Source: Balaenoptera acutorostrata (taxonomy: Eukaryota; Chordata; Mammalia; Artiodactyla; Balaenopteridae). Taken from it: 64,000 nt of DNA. The notes beneath the pieces were generated by a model. It did not search any database. It was not told the origin of the DNA and saw only the letters and a program-made list of their open reading frames with translations. The first letter of the stretch is position 1, and each line of letters opens with the position of its first letter. Made by a program: the position numbers and the translations under genes. This document shows positions 27,080-39,800 of this stretch, in pieces. The stretch lies in contig NC_080074.1 in NCBI RefSeq assembly GCF_949987535.1, positions 37,679,641 to 37,743,640 on the forward strand. The letters run 5' to 3'.

Positions 27080-30000
27080 CCCATCCTAAAACAGTGCCTA
27101 GAATATAGTAGGCAACTCCCAAAGCACAAAGTCCGAATTAAGTAACTGAGTGTCCTAACACAGCACTTGGGACTTTGTTGGAAGAATGTGGGGTAAAATA
27201 CTCAAATATTTAGGCCCAGAATACCATATAGGCTACTAGAGAAGAACTTGAAACAATGATCAATATAAACACTCAGTTTCTAAACATGGGGCCTGCTGGG
27301 AGAAAGGAAGTTTGGGCTCTGGAAGTTGGATGCAAGCCCTCCATTGTTTGAATGAAAGCATGACTAGGGACAGGTAAGCTGCAACTTGAGACACAACGTG
27401 CAAGTCCAACAGCCAGCACTGGGTTCTACAGTGTAAGCAGGTTGAAAGCAAGAATTTCTCAGTGTTTGGGAGCCCAGTGGTTAGCAGTGGGCACCAAGTC
27501 CTAGAATCAGCTTGAAAGCTCAAGGGAGAATTTTATTACCAATGATATTTCTTACTAAATTTGAAGTGAAATTCAGTAGATAGATTATAATCCTGACCAT
27601 GCCTTAAAGACCTAATATAGTTTCAAGTCTGCTTTACTATCGTGTTTTAATTTCCTATATTAGAAGTCTCTATTTTCAGAAAATAACCAAAACCAAGAGA
27701 TAGATTACTAGAAATTCCACAACTTCAAACTCCATTTAAAATTAGAAGCACTGAAGAATAAATTAAATAAACATTTGTAAATATTGTCTGAAAAATAAAT
27801 TCAATTTAATAAACCAAATATGATTTTGTTAGCAAAATACAAAATAAATTTTAGATTCGAAAACTTTAAAAATTGCTTTATAATTGTAAAGAATACTTTA
27901 AAAACGAACCTATTTCAGTGCAGTAAGTGCTATGAAATCAATCTCTTTGTTCTTCTCTTGTCCCTACCACAGAGATCTCACTTCCTATTTTCAGCTGCTA
28001 TTTTCTGAACACCACGGTAGGCTCCACTGCCCCACAGTGCCTCAAGGATGGCAGTATCTTAGTAACTAACACTGCCATTGATCTCTTACTGAGAAGACCA
28101 GTATTTCCTTTCTATACACACATTGACTTGGGCCTAGACTTCCAGGCTTTCAAGAATAAAAAAAAAAGACTTCACAGCTTGTTTATTATTGAGGCAGGAA
28201 AAATAAAGGACTTTTTGTCCCAGGTAAACAGTAATTGTAAGTAAAATTAAATTACTAATAAGGGATTTTGAGAGAGTAAAATTAAGTCACACTTGTCTCT
28301 TAAAATTGTACTTTTTTCCATTGTACATTTCATTAACTTGAGTTTAATTTCATCTGCTATTCTTATTCTAAACTCCATTACTTACATTTCAACATTAACA
28401 CAAAATAGATGTGTGTCTATTCTACTCAACTGAATTCAGTTATAATCATTTGCCAAGTAAAAGGAACTTGCAAGAGGAATCTGCATTAAATATACACTTT
28501 CTCTAGTTCCTACCGGACCTCCAGCAGATCCTGCTCCGATCTTGCTCTTTACTTGTTTAATTTTTGTAAATGATGTGTAAAATTCATAAAAACCAGATCA
28601 ATTTTATTCTTTAGGGACCATTATTTAAGGTGACTGCAATAGAGAAAAAACAAATAAAATGCCCACCTAAACTTTACATTCGCCATTCTGATTTTAATGA
28701 TCAAGAAAGAGGGAAGAATTCATTTTCAGTAATTGTTATTGGTATTGCCTAAAGATACCAGTCTAATACTCTGCGGCTATATCGGAAATGCAGTTCCCCT
28801 CACAAGGGAAGTTTCAGAACTTCATAAAGATTAAAGAAATGTTGAAAGTATATATCATAATAAGGAACAAAAAGCGACAAGGAAAAAAAGAAGAATGAGT
28901 ACAAGTGCTGGTCTAAAGCAAGATGAAGTCAAAGAGCTTTGTAATACTAATAATGCTTTCAACCAGCGGTTCTTATCCTGAGGTCTAAGAGCTAAAGAAG
29001 CTTATGAATCACGGAAAGCTATCCGTAAAGGTTTACATCTATGTGTGAGCATATATGCCTCTTTTTAAGGAAGAGGTACGATAGTGTTCATTTGAATTAG
29101 CCTTTTAATGGGATTTGTGACCTAAGAGATTAAGAATCACTATCTTTTACTCTTCCTCACCTTTTACTTAACCCATTGTTAATATTATAACAGACAATTC
29201 AACTAAGTATTTTTCCTCTGGCTTCTAGAGATCATTTTAAATATTTAAAACAACATAAAATTATTCTTTTATTCATTGGTAGATAGCTATTAATTCTTAA
29301 TATAAATTTCATAGTTTTAAAATTAATCTAACTTTGAAAAGATAACACTTTTCTCTCCAGTATTTTTAGTACTAAACAGATCCTCTCTTATTGTTGATGG
29401 TCTAACTTACTAGTCTGAGTTTTTTAGATAATGCCCATCTAACAAAAATAAATAAATAAATTAAAGTACCAAGCAACATAAAATGAATATCTAAACAAAT
29501 AGAAGACACTCACATTTATTCTGATTGGCTAAGTATAAGCATAATTTAAGTAGAATGAGGGGAAAAAATGCCATAGATAAGAGGAATTTTCATGAACTTT
29601 GTTTTACTAAACTTCTTAATAATTGAATGATATGGGGGAAATCAGAAGTTGGGGGGGTAACCATTAAAAACTAGAATATAAATTCAAGTTCTAAATGGCC
29701 CCATCTAAAAGGAACAATCGGAAAGCACTTTCTATATATCAAATAAATAAAATATGATGACAAATTATCCTGAGTTCCCAAAGATTTGTTTGCATTTTTG
29801 TCACCCTTACCCATAATTACAGCAGCAACCCAGGAACTGGGCTGACAGTTGCCACTATCTTTTTGTTGTGTGAAATTATTTCCACACTTGAAGGCTGCTA
29901 AAAAGACCCAGAAAAATATAAAAAGGGAAAATAGAGTTCAGGAAAATACATATGGAAAGTGAAAGGATAAAAGTTAAATACAACAGAGTAAAACAGATGA

Positions 30001-33000
30001 CACTAATTATTTCTGTTGTTCTCACTTTCTATTTCCAACATGCTTTCTGGCTTCATGTGTTTCAAATTAAATGTGAGCACAATTTCAATGCACCATAATC
30101 ACCACCATCACCACCAGCAAGAAAAAAATACTTAGAATGGCCAAGAAGCAATTTAATTTATTGAGATGCAATAAAAATACTTTAAGAGAAACCGCAACAA
30201 AATAATCTATCATAGGCAAAAACTTCCTGTGCTGTTCAATTAAAATGATAGTAAATTAATTATGCAGATGCTCACCAAAAGGAACCAATTCTAAACATTT
30301 ATTCAGCACCCAATCCTGGTAAGGATCATGTAAGTGACGATAACAAGAAACAGGAGAAGTAGCATATGGCCTCAAGAAGCTGAAAGAAGAGAGTCAAGGG
30401 AGGCCCTGGAGGCTCTGGCAGAGTCTTAGAGCAGCCCTGGGCTTTGGCAAAGTCACAGAGGATGGCTTTGCAGGCACAGAAACCTGGATTTCCTGAGAGC
30501 TGAATAGGTTTTCCACAACTGATTCTAAGCAAAGTTATAAGAAACTGGCTTTATAAACTTATTACTTTACATTGAGATAACCCATATCATTCATTTGATG
30601 AGACACTGTCTCCTAATTTTAGAATTACAACTAGAACAAATAAAGCCAGATATTCTTAAAGAAAATTTTAATCAAGCTGGGTAGCTGTTTGAGTGTCCTG
30701 TGTAGTCATGATCTATTTTGGTTTCATAAAATATTTTGGCTATCCTAACTCAGAATCTCTTCCGTTTTGCCTTTTGGAAGATTTTTCTATACTTATGAAG
30801 ACCAATTAACTCCTGAAGACCAAAAGATAATTCACTTGAGAATGTTACAGATTTATATATGTAGTCATTACTTCCTAAGGACACAGCCTAGTTCCCTTGA
30901 AGTGGGGAAAACAAAATCTTAATCCCTGAGATGAGATATAGGAGACTGTTTTATCAATAAAGTATTTAGAAACTATCACTACTGGCTTTTTTCTGCAGAT
31001 GGTTAATCTCACCCATATATGTGATAAACTTTCATAAATTTTAGCCTGAAATGATGCCTGCCTTGATTTTATCCCCAGATTCCCATGGTATCTTTCTGTA
31101 ATTTTCAGTGTACTGAATGAAGTACTGCATTTTCACACAGGAAAAGAATAGCAAATTAAGGTAAAAAACCTATGAGTTGGATCGAGTCATACAAAAACAA
31201 TGACGACAAACATAATATGGGCAGAAATCACACCACAGCTATCTAGTTCAGTACCATATTTCCACGGGTACCTTCAATAACATTCTTTATAGATCTATGC
31301 TTCACTTCATTCTTCAAGAATAATTTACTCATCTATATGCCAGAAACTGTTCAATGTGCTAAGAACACAAAACTGAAAAAGGCAAACACTGTACTTTTGC
31401 TTTTAGAGTTTATAATCTAGCTGCAGATAGGGACAAGCCAGTGGACAATGACACCAGGATGACAGGTGTTGATATGGGAGAGTATATGGGGTATTATAGG
31501 AGTTCATACATTTCCAGAAGTTCTTGACAATTTATTTTTTCCAAGGAAAGAAAGACCTAATTACACCATCACCACCAACATCATCATTACCACAACCCTC
31601 ATCATTTATTAGCCACAACTTATTGAATCCATGCTGTATTCCCAGTTCTATTTTAGGAGCCATATTACATCATTTTTCAGCTTTACTACAACTTTGTAAG
31701 ATAGGTAATACACTTGTGAAAAAGGAAAAAAATAACAATCAGCTGTGACAGAGAGAGAGCAGCTTATAGCTGGGGTGCAACTGGCGCTGGCACACGGACC
31801 ACACTCTTCCCTATTAAATATGAAAGCATTTACAGTAGTACACCAATATCAGACCAAGTCTGTGACCATGCCAAGTCCACAACCATGACTGAGCACAGAC
31901 AAAAACAAGAACATCGTGCAAACACAACGGCTTCCATGAAAGGAGCCCCACAGAGAGGCTCACATGGTGAGAAACTGAGGCCCTGTGCCAAGAGACAGCA
32001 CCCACTACCCCCCTGTGTGAGACATTGTGGAGGCGAGTTCCCCAACCTCAACCAACTTCAGCAACTGCAGCCCCGCCAGCAAGTGGACTGTGAAACCGTG
32101 AGACCCTAAGCCAGGTCCATCCGTTCATCTGTTCCTGAATTCCTACCCCACAGAAACTGTGTGAGAGCGTGTTATCAGCAACAGGTCACTTGTAACATTA
32201 ATATAATTGTCAATGAGTGTGTACTCTTCCAATGAAAACAATTATAAGGGAGGTCGTATAATTAATATTAATACTGTGTTTCCCTTTAATTCTTAGGCTG
32301 TTTTCTTCTATTTCTTTGAACATATTTATGATAGCCACTTAAATCCAACATCTGAGCCCAATCAGGATCAGCTCCTATTAACTCATTTTCTCCCCCCTTG
32401 GGTCACACTTTCTTTTAATTCTCTGGACACAGCTACTTAAATCCGGCATCAGGGCTCACTTGGAATCAGTTTCCTGAGTATGAGTCATACTTTCCTGTTC
32501 CTTTGCACATCTAGTAGTTTTTGGTTGAAAAGCAGAATTGTGGATAATTTATTGTAGTGGATCTATTTTGTTTTTCTAAGGATTTTGTTGTTGTTATTCT
32601 ACTAAGAAGTGAACTTGCTTGGACTCAGACTGAAATCTATCTCCCCCTCAGCGTGCAGCAGCTGGTGTCTCTGCTTAGTTGCTGATTTATTAGCCTGCCC
32701 CCTGAGGGTATCCCTGAGCCTGTGTAGTTCAGCAGGCAGATAAAGATTTGGGTGGATTTGATAGTCAGATTGGGGGGCTCATCCTCTCTGCGGTTACATT
32801 TGTTTCCAACGCTCCCCAGCCTAAATTTCCAGTTGCTCTGCCAGCCCTGAATTCTGCCCATTGATACAGAAATTCAATCAGGCTTTCGATTTTTGCCACC
32901 CAAGCTGTGTACACAGCTTGGGGAATATACTCTGTCAAAGGTGCAGCAAGTCTGCACATCTTGCCAGGAGCTCTGCCTTTCAAGGGTTCACCATCCCCCT

Positions 33001-33849
33001 AGTTTCGTCAGTGTTTTTGCTGTATTCTCTTAGTCTCCCGTGCCCACCTGTGCACACGTGTGTGTGTGTTTGGGGGTGGGTGTGGGTGTGTCTATACTTC
33101 ATCCAGGGTTTTAGCCAGAGTTTATACTCACATCTTAGATCTCAGCCCTTCTGTGGCCCTCCTTCCAGAATGTGCTCCTTAAATTTCCATCTGCTCTCAT
33201 CTCTGAACTCTGTCGTGGCCATCTTGAGCTGGGAAGAATGTCGTTTTCCACTGCCAGATCTAGGGGGATTTGGAGCACCCCCAGCAAGAAAGTCATAAAT
33301 TCACAGTTCTTCCCAATCAGTAGCAGTTTTCCAACAGCAAACTCTGCTCATATTTCTGTCCCGCTTTGGTCACCTTCCAGAACCTTCCAATAGTTTTTAA
33401 TAATCCGGTCAGTGTTTGTCATTGTTACCTGCTGGAGGAACTGCCTGACCTCTTCAAGCAGCCATTACCCGAAGCCCACCCTGGACTATTTTAATAGCCT
33501 TATCCTGTCCTCCTGCTTCCACCCTCACCTCCTCCTCCCTCATCTTCTCCACCGAGAAGCCAGGGTCATCCCTCTGAGACATAAATCACACAGCATACCC
33601 CCTCATGAAGTCCTTGAAGAGCATTCCATTCCACTCAGAGTAAAAGCCAAGCCCTCAGTATGGTCTGCAAGTCCCACATGACGTTGCCTCAGGCCGCCAC
33701 TCAAACCTCATCTCTGATCAATCTCACCTGGATGGCTCTGCTGGGCTCCCAGCACACCCAGTATGTTCCCACTTGGTGCCTGCTATTCACCTGGCCTGAC
33801 ACACTCTTCCCTCAGATAGACCATTTTTCACTTTCCCTTCCTGGAAAAC

Positions 33850-33889
<40 letters not shown>

Positions 33890-36800
33890 ATACAGTTTTC
33901 TGGGTATCAACCTTCACTAAAACATAGGCTCCACATACGCAGGGATTTTATTGTGTTCAGTATCATAACAGTAGGGTCCAGAACAGGGCCTGGTAGGTAG
34001 AAGGCACTCAGTAAACATTAGTCAAGTGAATGCATGGGTTAAGTGCCGCTCTTTGTTAGGCATTCCGCTTAACCCTTACCATGAATTTACTCACATAACT
34101 TTCAGACTGCCCCATCAAGTAGGTACTATAATTATCCCCATTTTATGGATGAGGAACTGAGGCACAAAGAGTTGTAGCCCAAGCTAACCAAACGAGTAAG
34201 CGGTGAGGCCAGGACTTGAACCAGGCAGTCTGCAAAGCCCACTGCATTAGTCTGCTCAAGATGCCATACAAAATGCCACTGACTGGGTGGCTTATACGAC
34301 AGAAATCTGTCACAGTCTGGAAACTGGAAGTGCAAAATCAAAGTGCTGGCAGAGCTAGCTGGTTCCCGGTGAAGCCCCTCTCCTTGGCTTGCAGACAACT
34401 GCCTTCTCACTGGGTCCTCACATAGTTTTCCTCTGTGTGCACCCTTCTGGCGTTTCTTCCTCTTCTTATTGGATTAGGGCACCACCCTTTTGACCTCTTT
34501 TAACCTTAATTACCTCTTTAAAGACTATCTCCAAACATAGTCACATTGAGGGTTATGGCTTCGAATTATGAATTTGGGGGGGGGGGGGACACAATTCAAA
34601 CCACAACACCCATAATTTATGCCCTTAAAATACAGTTATTTTCACCATCTTTCCTTTTTAATTGTGGAGAATCAAGATTGTTTTCTCTCTAGTTCTTTTT
34701 AGATGAACAGAGGAAAAGAAACTTTCAGGACTCTGACCAGGCCAGAATATGACCTGGCAAGAGAAATCTACTGAAATGGCTACACTGAGGATTTTCAGAA
34801 ACAACTTGGTCTCATAAAATACCAAATGATTATGCCAAACATATGCTACTGTACTTTCACACACTGTGCATTAACTCAGTGCAGCTCTGGGAACTGTGTT
34901 TATTTGTAACTCCTCATATCAAGCTGGCAGAAAACCATACTTCTTGTGAGACCCTAAAGGAAATCCATTTAGGTCTCCTTGCTGCTCCTGGAACACACCA
35001 CGCCTGCTCCCACATCAGGGCCTCTGCGCTCCCTGTTCTCACTATCTGGAATGCTCTGCCTCCAGATAGCTTCATGACTCAATTTTCTCCTTATTTAGAT
35101 TTTTTGTCCAGAGTTATTTCCATGAAGTTTTGTTAGGACAACCTATTTACAATTGCAAACATATATTCCTCCTGCCCATCCCCTTATTTACTCCTCTCTT
35201 TGCTACTTGATTCTTCTCTGTGGCACTTTAAAAAAATTATTTCTATTCCCTCTAGAATGCAAGCAAGATGAAGATGCGGATTTTTATTTGCTTTATTTAC
35301 TACTATTTCCCTAGCTCCTAAGAAAGTACTGGCACACAGAAGACACTAAGTAAATGTTCCCTGAATGAATGAATGAATGAACAAACTTCCCCAAGGTCAC
35401 AGAGCTGGAAGAATTGGAATCTGTACCCTGTCTGACTAAACAGTATAAACATTAAGTGCTAAATTATACTTATAGAGAAACTAACAATTCTTTAATAAGA
35501 TACAAATCTGGTCAAAGAGCAAAAAATACTCTTCTCTGACACAAACAGTAGACTTCATATAGTAATGGAGAAAATGTCCAAATTTACATAATCTTTACAT
35601 AAACAAAAATTAATATTCCTTACAAGCATACATTATAAAAAATTCATTATTTTTAATACTGGAGGTGGCAGACCATTTGTACAATTGAATATCTTGTATA
35701 TAAAATTTGTCAGGGTCAGAGACATTTCAAAGGTGAATAATCTAGTCTAGATTCCATTATTGTTGAATTGACACAAAATTGGTTGTGTTTCCCAAAAGAT
35801 GTATTTTATTCCTAGCTGAGAGGACAAATAAGTGGCATCATTCATTTATTTATTCATCAAATATTTATCAACCACCTACTCTGACCAGGCACCATTCTAG
35901 GCACTAAAGATACAACGGTGAACAAAACAATTCTTACATTCTTGAAGGGGAAACAATAAAAACAAAACAAAAAATAAGAAATGTATCCATGTCATAAAAA
36001 TATCAGTTTTGATAATAAATGCCCTTTGTAATTCAATCTTAAATAATCCAGAAAAACCTTTATCACAGTGGTAAAGACCTCAGACTCTGTGGAGTCAGAT
36101 GACCCAGGCTTGCATCTCCATTACAAGCTGTGCACCTAGTAAATTATCTCCTCAACTGGCAATTTCACAAATGGGGAAAACAGAACCCATCTTGCCAGAC
36201 TAATGTAAATATTAAAAGAGAAAATATGCAAACAAACAATACACTGCAGGGAAAATAGTAAATATCAATTAATCTTATTATTGTTATTATTAGGATATGT
36301 AAACAATCTAATTCTTCCATTGTATGAAGCCTAGGCTAAACCCATATGAAAGTCTTGGGCTTCATATTTAATTAGTTTCTTTTACTCTTTAGGAAGCCAG
36401 AATGAGTCATTCATTAACTCATTCAACAAATAGTCATTGAGTATTTAATTATGCATGCTAGATATTCTACTAGGTGCTGGAATACAGCAGGACAGACATG
36501 ATCTTAAACTCTTTTGGAGTTTAAGTTGCCACGTTATCATAGGTATTAGGTATTATGAGAGTGGTGACCCAGCACTGGAGCCTACCCGGCTCTTTGGTGG
36601 GGCTAATGGCCGACTCTGGGAGGGCTCACACCCAGGAGTACTTCCCAGAACTTCTGCTGCCAGTGTCCCCGTCCCCACGGTGAGCCACAGCCACCCCCCC
36701 GCCTCTGCAGGAGACCCTCCAACACTAGCAGCTACCGGCGGGACCCTCATCCCCCGTTACTTTAGCACTGTGTGTGTAATACTGACCTGTATTACATTCT

Positions 36801-39800
36801 CAAACACTCGAAAGAATCCTACCACAGCTCATCCATCACGGTGGCCTGAGGCCAGCGTGCGATGGTCACCCAGCGCGGGAAGCCCATGTTTACCAAGGTG
36901 TGTACGGAAGGCAGACTGATCTTGGAGTTCACCTTTGATGATCTCATGAGAATAAAAACGTGGCACTTTACCATTAGACAATACTGAGAGTTAGTCCCAA
37001 GGAGCATTCTTGCCATGCATGCACAAGGTCCTCAGGTCCTGGATCAGCTGTCCAAAAACATCACCAGGACGGGGCTAACAGATTTCACCGTCAACTACCT
37101 CAGGTTGTGTGTAATACTGGAGCCAATGCAGGAACTGATGTCCAGACATAAAACTTACAACCTCCGTCCACCAGACTGCCTGAAGACCTGCTTGTTTCAG
37201 AAGTGGCAGCGGATGGTGGCGCCGCCAGAACCCACAAGGCAACCGACAACGAAACAGACAAAAAGAAAAAATTCCACCAGCAGCACCTCCAGCAGCGGCA
37301 CTGGGAACAATGCCAACAGCACAGGCGGCAAGAAGAAGACGCCAGCTGCCAACCTGCGTCTGTCCAGTCAGGTACCTGGGCTAGGAGCGATCCTGAACTG
37401 CAGCCTCAACCCTGGGAGGGATGGAGACCTGTGTCATTCAACAGCAGTGACCCCTTCTGGCCAACTTAAGGAGAAGCATTGAGAGGCCCTGAAGGAGTCA
37501 CTTCCAGTCCTCCTCACAGGATGTGATGGTGGTAGGAGAGTCAACTCTGATGGGAGGTGAGTTTGGGGACGAGGACGAAAGGCTTATCACTAGATTAGAA
37601 AACACGCAGTATGATGCAGCCCACGGCATGGACGGCGAGGAAGACTTCACCAGTTCACCCGCCCTGGGGAACTGCAGCCCATGGAACAGTGAACCTCCCA
37701 CCACTCAAGAGACCAAATCAGAAAACCCCCCACCCCAAGCTTCCCAGTAAGACTGACCAGCTCCAGAATCCACTGTCCATAGCCCCTGTGAGTTACAATC
37801 ACTATTGCAGATCCTTACTCACAGCAGAGAAAGGAAGAGACATTAAAACTTTTCCATGCAAATACCTATTTCTAAACCGCAGGGATCTGAGTTTCTTTCT
37901 TTTTTTTAATTGAGAGGATCGGTCCAAATAAACTTCCATGACCCCTCCCTGGAGGCCTTCACAGGTAACACAGATACTGGCAGTGATCATAATTAAAATA
38001 AGAGCAAAAGCTAGGCTTCTCCTGGCTCGGTTTTAACCACATTTGTTAATTTCATTCCCCCCCCCCCGCCCCACCCAACCATCCAACAAACGCCATATTG
38101 TCAATAAACTCTCAGTGCTCAGGATCTCATTCTATGCCGAACCCAACTACAGATAGACTTTTTAATATTGTAAAATATTTTCTGCTTTTTGACTTGCATC
38201 TGAGAGTTACTTGTTTCAGTAAAAAAAGAAAAGGAAAAAAATCCACTTTTGGAAAGTAATTTAAATGTACCTTTTTTTTTTCCCCTTCACCTTTTCTTTC
38301 ATTGGGTAACAGCTAAGAGGGCCCAGCAGGGTAATTTATGGCCGAGCTAATGTCAATTGGTCCTTGATCCTGAGTTGGTTCAGTCGAGCCCGAGTGCTGA
38401 AACAAGAAATGTCTTTTTGTCATCAAAGACACCAAGGCTGATTTTTATGTAAAGAAAGGCACTTGGCTCCTTGAGAATGTAGGCGTTTGTAAAATTTCTG
38501 TTGATCCAAATATTTTCAAGCCATGTAATCCATTAATTTTGTGAGCAGTTTAATAAATCTGAAACTCTTTTGTGTTTTTTTTTGTTGTATCTGAGTTGAC
38601 TGTTGTTTCTTTTCATAGTATATTTCCTGTATAATATTTTGTAAAGCCCTAACCTGGTTCTTTTATAGGGACTTTTCTTTGGGAGCAATTCCAGTGTATT
38701 TATGTGAAACTTTATTAAAAAACTAATTTTTCCATTTGCATATTAATGCGTTTCTCTATACATGTAAAGACACAGTGGATCCGTGTATTATAAAACAGCT
38801 GTATTTTACGTATGCTTTACTGATAAGTGTGCCAATAATAAACTGTGTTAACGACCAAAAAAAAAAAAGTGCCTAACTTTCCAACAATAAACAGTGACTT
38901 TAAAGAAACCATTATTTACCAAGATTTATCATAGGAAGGCCCGTTAGTGGTGCTTTGCCTTCAGAGAATGCTCAAGTGAATAAAGTTCACTAGCAAGGGC
39001 AAGGTTGGGACCGCCTGGAAACGAAGTAGAAGAAATCCCAGGATCCTGCTGGTGTCTTCCCATCATACTACTTCCAAAATGTACTTGCCTTAAGTAGAAT
39101 CTAAGTTTCAGTAGTAGATATTTTATAAACAGTTTTCAAAAGAGATAGCAAATATTCCCGGTCTTCACTACTACCATCCCAGCCCACAATCGTCTCATCT
39201 CTTCCTTGTATTACTGAAATGGCCTTCTAACTGGCCTCTCAGATTTGCCCTACTAGTCTGTTCTTCAAATAACTATCACAGTTATCTTTTCAAATGTAAA
39301 GTATATTAAAGCACTATATTGACTAAATGGTCCAAAGCTTTCTCATCCTACTTCAAACCCAGTATCCTTCCGAGGCCCAGAGGGCCCCGCACGATCCAGC
39401 TTTGCCTACTTCCCTGGCCGCACCTGCCACTGCCCGGCACCTGGCTTTAGCCACTCAGGCATCTGAACCTCAACCCGCCCTGCTCTTTCCTGCCCAGGGC
39501 CTCCGCAATTCCGTGGGCTTTAAATCCCTTCCTGCGGCTCACTGCAGGCCGGCGCCTTCTCATGCTCATGACCAACCAGGTGAAAGCAGCCTCCTCACAC
39601 AGTCGCTATCACAGTTGACTGGTTTTATTTTCTTCTTGGCCATAATCACCATTTGAAATGATCTTGATTGTTAGGTGTTGATTTAGCTTCTGCTGTGCTC
39701 CACGTGCAATCTATAAGCACTGTTCCCCTCCAGTTAAGAAAATGACTGTTGAATTACTAAATGAAGAAAAGTCCTAGCAATGTTTCTTGCTCTCTTTAAA

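Noticed and set aside
32861..33298. 145-residue open frame
   Set aside because: Contains a GT-rich low-complexity centre and shows no conserved domain; no splice or start support.
36455..37482. Open frames that could suggest a functional LDB gene
   Set aside because: Intronless, 5'-truncated, frameshifted, with two in-frame stops and a poly(A) tail: a processed pseudogene.
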